DNA of 22,048 bases, taken from assembly GCA_023230985.1 (NCBI GenBank), contig JALNWH010000022.1, positions 1 through 22,048 of the forward strand, written 5' to 3'. The stretch comes from Bacillota bacterium (GTDB lineage: Bacteria > Bacillota > Clostridia > Lutisporales > Lutisporaceae). The notes below the pieces were generated by a model. It saw nothing but the letters and a program-made list of their open reading frames with translations. It had not been told where the DNA came from and did not search any database. Below are positions 14,972-22,048 of this stretch, one piece after another; the stretch's first letter is position 1; the number at the start of each line of letters is the position of its first letter. Made by a program: the position numbers and the translations under genes.

Positions 14972-16249
14972 TTATGATTTGTTGCTTACAAAATCCGAAT
15001 AAAGTAAATACCTATCTCCTCCGGATTGTTTTGCTAAATACATGGCTTTGTCTGCGTAGTTTATCAATTTATCCCTGCCGGTTGCATTCTCAGGAAATAT
15101 TGAAATTCCGATGCTTAGGGATATTTTCAATTCAAAGCCATTTACCTTCATGGGTTTTTCAAATCCTTTTAATATCTTGGAAGCAAGTATGCAAGCATCT
15201 TTGTCATATTTTAGAAATGTTTGTACTATTATAAACTCGTCCCCGCCCAGCCTTGCGATAAAATCTGTTTTTCGTATAGAGCTATTAGCTTCTTTTGCAA
15301 CATTTTTTAGGACTTTATCACCTACTGCATGCCCATATGTATCGTTAATCATTTTAAATTTGTCTATGTCAAAAAGCATTAAAGCAAATTTTTCCTTACC
15401 TCTTTTAGCACGTTCAATCAACATATCAAGATGTCTCATTAGATGGCTCCTATTAGCAATCCCTGTTAAACCATCATAATTTGCAAGGTAATTCATTCTT
15501 TCTTCAGCCTTTTTCCTTTCGGTAATATCTCTGATTATATGCAGTCGAGTTCCATACTCACTTTCAATAACACTTTTTACACTAACTTCTACAGGAAATG
15601 CAGTACCATCTTTTTTAATATGGATTGATTCAAAAGTTATACCTATAGAATCCGAGGCTTTCATTTCATCAATGAAAGTAATCATTGTTGACGGATGTCT
15701 GATATCCTGTATTTTCATTTTTGTGAATTCTTCTAATGAATAACCATATTTCGTTAAGGCGCTTTTATTAGCGTTTATAATACTACCGTCAAGTTTAATA
15801 TATAATATAATATCAAGAGCATTCTCAAACAATATTTGATGTTGTTTCAAGATTTCATTGGCTTTCACTAATTCTGTTATGTCATAAAAGAAAGTAATAA
15901 AAATTCCTATAGATGGGCTAAATACGGATATTCTAAAATGCTTATCCAACGATGCAAAATAACTTTCAAATTGAATGCGTTCTCCGGTTAGGGCGACTTT
16001 TCCATAGGTTTCAATCCATTTATTATCTATATCAGGATATAATTCTGTAACTTTTTTATCTATTATTTTTTCCTTTTTTAGATTCGTAATTTCAACAAAA
16101 GCGTCATTCACTTCTAAATAAATATAGTCTATGGGTTTGCCTAAATAGTCACAAATTATTTTATGCACTGCAAAGCCTTCATTCATAGAATTAAAAAAAT
16201 TCATCATTGTTTCATCACAATTATCCTTGTAATTCATAAAGCTCCACAT
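14972..16249 (-). CDS. PAS-PAS-GGDEF diguanylate cyclase
   Basis: A 425-residue soluble protein that makes cyclic di-GMP from two GTP. It has two PAS domains (about 15-128 and 132-245, the second ending in the typical RDITERKKAEE), a short linker, and a GGDEF domain (about 252-420). The catalytic signature GGDEF is at 335-339, with 'LMLFDIDKFKMINDTYGH' before it. The inhibitory RxxD (R326-D329) is present, so feedback inhibition by c-di-GMP is expected. No membrane helix, so a cytoplasmic signal is sensed. The ATG at 16249 follows AGGGGG by 8 bases; an ATG 5 codons further is possible. Confidence 0.94.
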   Translation of the reverse strand: MWSFMNYKDNCDETMMNFFNSMNEGFAVHKIICDYLGKPIDYIYLEVNDAFVEITNLKKEKIIDKKVTELYPDIDNKWIETYGKVALTGERIQFESYFASLDKHFRISVFSPSIGIFITFFYDITELVKANEILKQHQILFENALDIILYIKLDGSIINANKSALTKYGYSLEEFTKMKIQDIRHPSTMITFIDEMKASDSIGITFESIHIKKDGTAFPVEVSVKSVIESEYGTRLHIIRDITERKKAEERMNYLANYDGLTGIANRSHLMRHLDMLIERAKRGKEKFALMLFDIDKFKMINDTYGHAVGDKVLKNVAKEANSSIRKTDFIARLGGDEFIIVQTFLKYDKDACILASKILKGFEKPMKVNGFELKISLSIGISIFPENATGRDKLINYADKAMYLAKQSGGDRYLLYSDFVSNKS

Positions 16250-16488
16250 ACGATGTTCCCCCTAAATCAAATGTACTTTACATTTCTATCTATATATTTC
16301 ACCATATATATTTTACATAAATAAAAATAATTTTTCACTTGATGTGCCTTTAGCATTTTTAGAAATTTTCTTACAAATTATATTAAGTATACCATTAATT
16401 TAGAGTTATCTATAGTATAAAATATTACATTTCCTTTAAACATTGTAGTATCGGACTCTCATAGTTTTGTCTGTACATCGGTCAGCAA

Positions 16489-16497
16489 TGTTATAAT
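16489..16497 (+). promoter_or_regulatory. Extended -10 promoter of the tRNA-binding gene
   Basis: TGTTATAAT (16489-16497) is an extended -10 element (TG-N-TATAAT). A weak TTGTCT lies 19 bases upstream (16467-16472). It precedes the ribosome site of the 16542 gene by about 30 bases. Confidence 0.5.
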
Positions 16498-16541
16498 GGG
16501 ACAAAGCAATAAAATGTTTTAATAAAGGAGTTGTTTATTAA

Positions 16542-16889
16542 ATGAAAGAAATAAAGCCGAATATCGGCTTGGACGTTTTGGAAAAAATAGATATTCGAGT
16601 TGGAACAATTATATCTGTAGATGACATAGTTAAATCTGATAAAATGGTTAAACTAATTGTAGACTTTGGCGATTTCTCAAAAAATATATTAGTAGGCATG
16701 AAGAATGAAAGAGAAAATGTGAAAGAAATTGAAGGCAAACAGGCTTTATTCGTTTTAAATATAGAACCCAAAAAAATGTTTGGAGAGGTTTCAGAAGGGA
16801 TGTTATTTGATATAGGTTATAAAGATGATATCATCCCGGTATTAGCACAACCTGAAAAACCTGTTCCAAATGGTACCAGAGTGGGTTAG
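16542..16889 (+). CDS. tRNA-binding OB-fold protein (CsaA/Trbp111-like)
   Basis: 115 residues forming one OB-fold of the kind appended to methionyl-tRNA synthetase or found alone as CsaA/Trbp111. Landmarks are 'KIDIRVGTIISV' (15-26), 'LVDFG' replaced by 'LIVDFGD' (38-44), 'ILVGM' (49-53) and 'LNIEPKKMFGEVSEGML' (72-88), the region that binds structured tRNA. The likely role is tRNA binding or chaperoning as a dimer; no catalytic activity is expected. AAAGGAG lies 11 bases before the ATG. The PepSY gene follows at 33 bases and is probably on the same transcript. Confidence 0.9.
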   Translation: MKEIKPNIGLDVLEKIDIRVGTIISVDDIVKSDKMVKLIVDFGDFSKNILVGMKNERENVKEIEGKQALFVLNIEPKKMFGEVSEGMLFDIGYKDDIIPVLAQPEKPVPNGTRVG

Positions 16890-16922
16890 TTGCCATAATA
16901 AATTAATGAAAGGAGTGGTGAT

Positions 16923-17555
16923 ATGAAAAAGAGTAGTAAATATTTAGTTTTAAGTATAGCAATTATAATCATGCTTTGTACTGCATTTCCTGTAATGGCA
17001 AATGTATTTAAGGAACAAATTACAGTATCAAAAGGCATAAACGTATATTTAGACGGAGTAAAATTAAATCCTATTGATGCATATGGAAATCCGGTAGAGG
17101 TTTTTGCTTATGCTGATATTTCAGTAGCATATCAAAAAATAAGTATAACAGCAACTGAAGCATTTGATATCTATATGGAAAGGTATCCCAACACACAGGT
17201 AAAGGAAATAGAATTAGATAGCAGAAATAATGTTTTTGTATATAAAGTTGAAGGATTTGACGAAAGCAAAGTTTATAAAGTATATATTGATGCAGATACA
17301 GGAAATATTTTAAATACTGAAGAAAAGCTTAGCAGAGATCGCCATAGAGGATTTTCTAAAGATAACTTGAATAAAGTTGAGGAACTGGTAAATATGGCAA
17401 TTGCAGCGGAAGGAATCGGGGCTCGTCTAGATGATTGGGAAATAGAAATAGAAAATGGAGTACTGGTGTTGGAAATAGAAATAGATAAAATAGTGGGAAG
17501 AGATGTGAAGTATAAATATAATTTAGAAACCGGCGAGCTTATTTTAAAGGATTAG
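16923..17555 (+). CDS. Secreted PepSY-domain protein
   Basis: 210 residues. A signal peptide (1-26, hydrophobic 8-25, cleavage likely after VMA) means it acts outside the membrane. A short strand-rich stretch (about 31-62, 'ITVSKGINVYLDGVKLNPID') resembles the copper-amine-oxidase-type N-terminal module common in Clostridia. Two PepSY-like domains follow (about 74-134 and 147-209), each ending in the YxVxxD(A/T)xTGxxL-like pattern ('VYIDADTGNIL', 'YKYNLETGELIL'). PepSY domains often inhibit proteases or sit near membrane enzymes; the target is unknown. AAAGGAG precedes the ATG by about 7 bases. Confidence 0.88.
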   Translation: MKKSSKYLVLSIAIIIMLCTAFPVMANVFKEQITVSKGINVYLDGVKLNPIDAYGNPVEVFAYADISVAYQKISITATEAFDIYMERYPNTQVKEIELDSRNNVFVYKVEGFDESKVYKVYIDADTGNILNTEEKLSRDRHRGFSKDNLNKVEELVNMAIAAEGIGARLDDWEIEIENGVLVLEIEIDKIVGRDVKYKYNLETGELILKD

Positions 17556-17593
17556 TTGGTAAGCAATATGATACAATATTCAAGACGATACTC

Positions 17594-17625
17594 AAAAAGG
17601 CACTTTAATAACAAAGTGCCTTTTT
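17594..17625. terminator. Bidirectional intrinsic terminator
   Basis: Perfect 13-bp stem AAAAAGGCACTTT / AAAGTGCCTTTTT with loop AATAAC. It ends in T-runs on both strands, so it can serve the PepSY gene (plus) and the glycosyltransferase gene (minus), which converge here. Confidence 0.9.
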
Positions 17626-17753
17626 AGACTTTAAATCCGGCTAAACGCCCTTTAATAATCTCCGTTTTATTATGGAGTAATATTTATTATCCGTCGCTTC
17701 CAAATTTATAAAGCAATCTCATAATCAATAATAGGATATATCCCTCCGTCCTC

Positions 17754-19112
17754 CTATTTCCAAGTTCTTTTCATTTGCATAATCTCTTGAGAATACCCAA
17801 ATATAGATAAAGGACTCATAAGCATTTGGTAGCATAGCACATATAGTATATACCCCAATTTGTTTTTTCTGATTTTTAAATCAAGTTCTTTAAATATTTT
17901 ACGTTGATAAGAATACAATATATAATTTTGTATAAGTGCAAGGGGTATAACAAACAATGTCATAGGACCCACTATCCAAAACTTACCGAAGAATGCTAAA
18001 ATTAAACCCGGTATCCAGCAAAAAGTATAAACAATATCAAGGTAAGGCATTATCAGATTTATGCCTGTTAAATATCGAATATAGTTTATAGGATGCTGCC
18101 ACGGTTTAATCATCTTTAACCCTTCAATCATCCCCCGTGCCCAACGGCTTCTCTGTCTTGCGAGATGTTTTAATGTAGAAGGTACTTCCGTAAAAGCAAC
18201 TCCACGAGGCTCAAAATATACTTTCTTATTACCATGTAAAAATTCCCAAGTCAGTATTATGTCCTCACCTATAGCATCCTTCCATCCGCCGATTTCTTTT
18301 ATGGAATCCGTCTTATATAAAGAAAATGCACCTTGTGCCACCAGCGTTCCTTGAAACAACCCTTGCATCCGCTTGATACTTGATATACCTAAAAAGTAAT
18401 CCCATTCTTGTAGTTTCGTAATAAAGCTTTGCCTGCTGTTTCTTGCAAGAACAGCGCCCGCTATTGCAGAAACATCCTCCGGTGCTGATTTCATTCTTGC
18501 AACTATAAGCTTTATGGCAGAAGAATGCAGCAAAGTATCAGCATCAAGGGTAATTACATACTCTGTATTAACTTGCTGTAAAGCAGTGTTTAAAGCATTA
18601 TTCTTTCCCTTATTTGTTTCTTTGATTATTTGCACAGATAATGAAAGTTCGTCGGCAGCTCTTTTAGCTACAGCACAGGTTCGATCTGTCGAACCATTAT
18701 CTATAACTATGACCTTGATATTTCCTTGGTAGTCTTGGTTCTTTATATATTTAAGTGTCGTTGCAATATTTCTTTCCTCGTTTAAGCAAGCTATTAAAAC
18801 AGTTACAGCATCACCGGGGTTCTTTATTTTTAAAGCAGGCTGCTTGTCCAGTATCAGCGATGTAACATTAAAAGCATTGATATAACCGGGAATATATCCA
18901 ATACCGGCAATTATTAAAATTGCAACCGGCATGGTAACGATTTTACTTAAATCATGAACCCATGGTATGGAAAGAAAAACCGATAATACTGCCCATAAAA
19001 ATGCTATAAAATGAGAAATCCAAAACTTTGTTTTAACTTGAATATACCTATCTCCCCTAGGAGAAAAAACAAAATCTTTAGAAATCGGTTTAGTTTTTTG
19101 CAGATTTTCCAT
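17754..19112 (-). CDS. Family 2 processive glycosyltransferase (PgaC/IcaA-like)
   Basis: 452 residues from the ATG at 19112 (GGAG 11 bases upstream); a TTG at 19136 is possible but weak. Two N-terminal membrane helices (about 30-50 and 60-80), a cytoplasmic GT-A domain (about 100-325), then several C-terminal helices (about 352-440). Catalytic motifs: 'IACLNEERN', DNGSTD (138-143), DAD (190-192), GED (282-284) and QRSRW (320-324). This D,D,D,QxxRW set marks processive synthases of beta-linked polysaccharides such as poly-GlcNAc or hyaluronan, with synthesis coupled to export. The sugar cannot be told. A poly-GlcNAc type product is plausible given the length and fold. No PilZ domain is visible, so any c-di-GMP control would be indirect. 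Confidence 0.9.
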   Translation of the reverse strand: MENLQKTKPISKDFVFSPRGDRYIQVKTKFWISHFIAFLWAVLSVFLSIPWVHDLSKIVTMPVAILIIAGIGYIPGYINAFNVTSLILDKQPALKIKNPGDAVTVLIACLNEERNIATTLKYIKNQDYQGNIKVIVIDNGSTDRTCAVAKRAADELSLSVQIIKETNKGKNNALNTALQQVNTEYVITLDADTLLHSSAIKLIVARMKSAPEDVSAIAGAVLARNSRQSFITKLQEWDYFLGISSIKRMQGLFQGTLVAQGAFSLYKTDSIKEIGGWKDAIGEDIILTWEFLHGNKKVYFEPRGVAFTEVPSTLKHLARQRSRWARGMIEGLKMIKPWQHPINYIRYLTGINLIMPYLDIVYTFCWIPGLILAFFGKFWIVGPMTLFVIPLALIQNYILYSYQRKIFKELDLKIRKNKLGYILYVLCYQMLMSPLSIFGYSQEIMQMKRTWK

Positions 19113-19527
19113 AACGATTGACACTCCAAATAGCAATCATCATATTCAAATGATATTTTTGCTTATATTTCACATTCTATTTTTTAAATAGATATATGTA
19201 GGACAGCATTTATTTGCTGTAAAGATAATTATTTTGAAAAGTTACAACAGACAATCCATAAGACAAGTCATAGTTTATTATATTAAAATAGCCAACAATG
19301 TCAATGGAAGTTTTATGCTTGGTTATAGCCAGGTATCTTTGGCAAAACGATAAATCTTATTATTCTTTGGAGAGTTCTTCCTGTTAAAAAACAAGGTGAA
19401 AGTTTCGAGCTGACTATACAGTTGGGTAAAATATGAATACTAAAGATATATTTAATAAAAGTATAGTATACTATCAGAAACAGAAGCTAAAATAACTATA
19501 ATAAAATAATTTTTGTAAGGAGAAAGC
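19113..19527. other. Divergent intergenic region of the glycosyltransferase and selO
   Basis: 415 bases, AT-rich. It holds the minus-strand promoter described separately and about 160 bases of leader for the glycosyltransferase. A small hairpin (ACAGCA-TTTATT-TGCTGT, 19203-19220) lies in that leader. The perfect 12-base palindrome ATAGTATACTAT (19463-19474), about 50 bases before selO, may be an operator. No riboswitch class was recognised. Confidence 0.45.
19277..19304 (-). promoter_or_regulatory. Sigma-A promoter of the glycosyltransferase
   Basis: Consensus TTGACA (19304-19299) and TATAAT (19282-19277) on the minus strand with a 16-base spacer. It implies a leader of roughly 160 bases before the ATG at 19112. 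Confidence 0.8.
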
Positions 19528-21003
19528 ATGATGCAGTCTAATGCAAATTTAAATATAGGATGGAATTTTAATAATAGTTACGCTAGATTACCCCAATTAT
19601 TTTACACGAAAATCAAACCTGAACCTGTGCCCTCGCCTAATTTAGTAGTTTTAAATCAATCACTGGCAGAATCATTAGGTTTAAATCCTGACGCCTTAAA
19701 ACTGGAAGAAGGTATAGATATACTTGCCGGAAATCGAATACCTGATGGCTCTGCACCTATTGCGCAAGCCTATGCCGGTCATCAGTTCGGATACTTTACA
19801 ATGCTCGGTGACGGTCGGGCTGTTATGCTGGGAGAACATGTGACGCCCAGTGGTGATAGATTTGATATTCAATTTAAAGGTTCCGGCAAAACTCCATATT
19901 CCAGAGGTGGTGATGGTCGGGCTGTCCTTGGTCCAATGCTTAGAGAGTACATTATAAGTGAGGCAATGCATGATATTGGGATTCCAACCAGCAGAAGCCT
20001 AGCGGTAGTAACCACCGGTGAAAGCATAATGCGTGAAACCTCACGGACAGGTGCTATACTTACCCGTGTTGCCACCAGTCACTTACGTGTAGGCACTTTT
20101 GAATATGTTTCAAAATGGGGAACTGATGGAGACCTATGTATTCTGGCAGACTATGCAATACAAAGGCACTTTCCCCATATAGAAAATAATGAAAATAAAT
20201 ATATAGCTTTGCTTAAAGAAGTAATTAAAAGACAAGCCTCTCTGATTGCAAAATGGCAATTAGTCGGCTTTATCCACGGAGTGATGAATACGGATAATAT
20301 GACTATAAGCGGAGAAACCATTGATTATGGTCCATGTGCTTTTATGGATATCTATAGCCCGGAAACGGTATTTAGCTCAATAGATACCTATGGCAGATAT
20401 GCATACGGTAACCAACCTTATATTGCCGCTTGGAACCTGTCACGTTTTGCAGAAACACTATTACCCTTAATACATGAAAATCAAGATGAAGCTGTGAGTA
20501 TGGCACAAAATGAAGTTACTGGGTTTAGTGATATTTTTAAAGAAAATTGGCTTACAGGTATGAGAAATAAGCTTGGTATTAACAATGAAGAACCGGAAGA
20601 TGAAGTCCTCATTGAAAGCCTTTTATCTTTGATGGAAAAGTATAAAGCTGATTTTACTAATACTTTTAGAATATTAACTTTAAATCTTGATTCAAAAGAA
20701 GTTATGCTTAACAATGATGAGTTTAAATCTTGGCATAAAAAATGGTTGGAAAGACTGGAACGTAATCAGGCTTCGGAAATAAATTGCCATCAACTTATGA
20801 AAAGAAATAATCCGGCTATTATACCTCGCAATCATAGAGTTGAAGAAGCTTTGAAAATGGCAGAAGAACAAGGTAATTATTATACCATGGATAAGTTACT
20901 TGAGGTTTTAGAAAATCCCTATGCATACTCACAGGAGCAAAAAGAATATACAACATTGCCGGAACCGACAAATCAACCTTATGTAACCTTCTGTGGTACT
21001 TAA
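19528..21003 (+). CDS. selO: Protein adenylyltransferase SelO/YdiU
   Basis: A 491-residue pseudokinase-fold enzyme that transfers AMP from ATP to proteins, linked to redox stress in known homologues. Landmarks are 'YAGHQFGYFTMLGDGRA' region (82-97), 'DIQFKGSGKTPYSRGGDGRA' (113-132) with the ATP-binding K117, 'GESIMRE', 'GFIHGVMNTDNM' (247-258) with D256/N257, and 'DYGPCAFMD' (266-274). C270 and the penultimate-region C489 (TFCGT end) correspond to the Cys pair that forms a regulatory disulfide in the E. coli protein. In vertebrate SelO the C-terminal position is selenocysteine; here the gene has a Cys codon and ends in TAA. AAGGAG lies 5 bases before the first ATG, and two adjacent ATGs are possible starts. 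Confidence 0.96.
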   Translation: MMQSNANLNIGWNFNNSYARLPQLFYTKIKPEPVPSPNLVVLNQSLAESLGLNPDALKLEEGIDILAGNRIPDGSAPIAQAYAGHQFGYFTMLGDGRAVMLGEHVTPSGDRFDIQFKGSGKTPYSRGGDGRAVLGPMLREYIISEAMHDIGIPTSRSLAVVTTGESIMRETSRTGAILTRVATSHLRVGTFEYVSKWGTDGDLCILADYAIQRHFPHIENNENKYIALLKEVIKRQASLIAKWQLVGFIHGVMNTDNMTISGETIDYGPCAFMDIYSPETVFSSIDTYGRYAYGNQPYIAAWNLSRFAETLLPLIHENQDEAVSMAQNEVTGFSDIFKENWLTGMRNKLGINNEEPEDEVLIESLLSLMEKYKADFTNTFRILTLNLDSKEVMLNNDEFKSWHKKWLERLERNQASEINCHQLMKRNNPAIIPRNHRVEEALKMAEEQGNYYTMDKLLEVLENPYAYSQEQKEYTTLPEPTNQPYVTFCGT

Positions 21004-21096
21004 AAAAATATTAAAAGTCATTGAAATATTCATACCTAAATCAGCAAATAATGCATCGGCTCGAGATTTCAACTAAGCAACCATGTGTATACTCAT
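21000..21096 (-). pseudogene. Remnant of a RelB/DinJ-type antitoxin
   Basis: The minus strand reads 'MSIHMVA', a TAG stop, then 'LKSRADALFADLGMNISMTFNIFL', and runs into the end of selO. This is the N-terminal half of the RelB/DinJ antitoxin pattern (SIRMDAELK..ADALFADLGMN...TAFNIFL). It is broken by an in-frame stop and cut at its C-terminus. No toxin partner is visible. Confidence 0.72.
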
Positions 21097-21306
21097 GTTT
21101 GAAGTTACCTTTACCAATACAATCAACTCTTTCTATTTTTTCTCTTTATACCCAAGGGTCTTTTTAGTATTGTTTTATTTTATTTTGAATAAAATCCTTT
21201 TCATAGCCGGGTACATTTTCAATTTCGTTAAAGTAAGAATATTGTAGTATACTTGAAACAATATTCCCCATAAAATAGCTTAATCCTTCAATCTTTCAGG
21301 TTAATG

Positions 21307-21348
21307 TAAAAATTAATCAAGCCGCAGGATTGTTCCTGCGGCTTGATT
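21307..21348 (-). terminator. Terminator of the toxin-antitoxin unit
   Basis: Perfect 15-bp stem AATCAAGCCGCAGGA (21315-21329) / TCCTGCGGCTTGATT (21334-21348), loop TTGT. On the minus strand it is followed by AATTTTTA. It lies 43 bases beyond the stop of the MazF gene. Confidence 0.9.
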
Positions 21349-21391
21349 ATAATTATAAAATAAAGAGCACTATAATATTTTGCGATAGCAG

Positions 21392-21724
21392 TTATACTGT
21401 AAATATTTCGATTACTTTATTAATGACTTCTTCCAACTTTCCAATAGCTAAACTTCCAACTTTATAAATAACTATATTACTGTCTGCTGTAAATATTTTA
21501 TTCGGTCTTATATTACTTTCCATATCTAAGGTTCCACCTTTTATTGCATCAATTCCCAGCTTAATTGAATAAGAATCAGAAGTATCCTTACTTGTAATCT
21601 GGGATAAAATAAGATCATCTCCTCTTAATTTAGCCAAAACTAGTGCCGGTCGTTTTTTTGAATTTGATAAATCTGAAAAAGGAAATGGAACGATTACGAT
21701 ATCTCCCTTTATAAATGTTCCCAT
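21392..21724 (-). CDS. MazF/PemK-type toxin endoribonuclease
   Basis: 110 residues with the MazF-like fold: 'KGDIVIVPFPFSDLSNSKKRPALVL' region (6-30), the conserved RPALVL strand (25-30) and 'SQITSK' (51-56), the Ser/Thr strand near the active site. MazF-type proteins cut mRNA at specific sites and are neutralised by a co-encoded antitoxin. The ATG lies inside the antitoxin gene (16-base overlap) with GAGGAGG 7 bases upstream, so the two are translated together. The cut site is unknown. Confidence 0.9.
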   Translation of the reverse strand: MGTFIKGDIVIVPFPFSDLSNSKKRPALVLAKLRGDDLILSQITSKDTSDSYSIKLGIDAIKGGTLDMESNIRPNKIFTADSNIVIYKVGSLAIGKLEEVINKVIEIFTV

Positions 21725-21912
21725 GCTCTTTCCTCCTCAGAGCTTAACCATTCTTTTGCCAAGCTTTTTTCACTTGCTAATGTTATATCTTGTACTTTAA
21801 CTTCTCCCTTTGTTTCTCTGTATTCTATATAACTTATATAATTTGCCACTTCTTCTAAAAGCTTCGAGGGCATCTTTTCAATCTTTTTTGATAGCAATTC
21901 TCTGCTTACCAT
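21709..21912 (-). CDS. Antitoxin of the MazF-type module
   Basis: 67 residues from the ATG at 21912; GGAGG (21921-21925) 8 bases upstream fixes this start over a longer upstream frame. The N-terminal part 'ELLSKKIEKMPSKLLEEVANYISYIEY' region is helical and looks like DUF2281/MazE-like antitoxins. The C-terminal half is acidic with 'LAKEWLSSEEERAWEHL', suited to wrapping round the toxin. Overlap of 16 bases with the toxin and first position in the unit support the antitoxin role. The exact family is uncertain. Confidence 0.8.
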   Translation of the reverse strand: MVSRELLSKKIEKMPSKLLEEVANYISYIEYRETKGEVKVQDITLASEKSLAKEWLSSEEERAWEHL

Positions 21913-22048
21913 TTCAAAAACCTCCATAAAAATTATATATGTCAACAGCATCATTACGATTTTTATTGCTTTTAAATATAATATAGCACAAAATTTATAG
22001 ATTTAACAACATATTTAGCAAGGCATATATTTTTCCGCATATAGCAGA

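Noticed and set aside
21176..21271. 31-residue minus-strand ORF (MGNIVSSILQYSYF...)
   Set aside because: Short, with a poorly spaced ribosome site and no recognised family. It lies in a decayed region and may be gene debris, but not enough to call.
1..22048. CRISPR arrays, tRNA or rRNA genes, insertion sequences and phage genes
   Set aside because: No spaced repeats, cloverleaf sequences, transposase motifs or phage structural genes were recognised on either strand.

Overview
The window looks like chromosomal DNA of an anaerobic low-GC Firmicute of the Clostridia/Tissierellia type. Grounds: AT-rich intergenic DNA, strong AGGAGG-like ribosome binding sites, sigma-A-type promoters, a peroxiredoxin read through an in-frame UGA (selenocysteine), a cob(I)alamin adenosyltransferase, several c-di-GMP proteins and a MazF-type toxin module. 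No single gene fixes the genus.

Layout. 0.1-5.6 kb (minus strand): a membrane-anchored DUF4230-like protein, a large Cache-PAS-GGDEF-EAL c-di-GMP protein, then a probable cobO-purC-zinc-ribbon transcription unit. 5.6-6.5 kb (plus): a promoter with a Fur/PerR-like operator, a selenocysteine peroxiredoxin (prxU, UGA at 5998) with a SECIS-like hairpin, and a terminator. 6.7-8.7 kb (plus): pcm, a ComEC-like metallo-beta-lactamase-fold protein with an Ada-like zinc tail, and a DUF3006 protein. 8.7-9.6 kb (minus): an FmdB-type zinc ribbon and a lipoprotein. 9.9-10.9 kb (plus): an NAD-dependent epimerase.

10.9-14.4 kb (minus) is the most unusual part. It is a higher-GC cassette with two fluoride (crcB-motif) riboswitches. 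One controls an accessory enolase. The other sits between the enolase and a small ORF followed by a bacterial dynamin-like GTPase. Each riboswitch overlaps an intrinsic terminator, the arrangement of an ON switch. The cassette lies between two diverged, directly repeated remnants of a LuxR-type regulator gene, next to a truncated ABC-transporter ATPase gene, which suggests arrival by recombination or transfer. The proposed logic is that fluoride inhibits the housekeeping enolase, and its entry switches on a spare enolase together with a membrane-remodelling GTPase.

14.9-22 kb: a PAS-PAS-GGDEF diguanylate cyclase (minus); a CsaA/Trbp111-like tRNA-binding protein and a secreted PepSY protein (plus); a PgaC-like family 2 glycosyltransferase (minus) that could be an exopolysaccharide synthase; selO/ydiU (plus); a decayed RelB/DinJ antitoxin fragment; and a MazF-type toxin with its antitoxin (minus). 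Two c-di-GMP enzymes and a processive-type glycosyltransferase in one window hint at biofilm control, but no direct link is visible.
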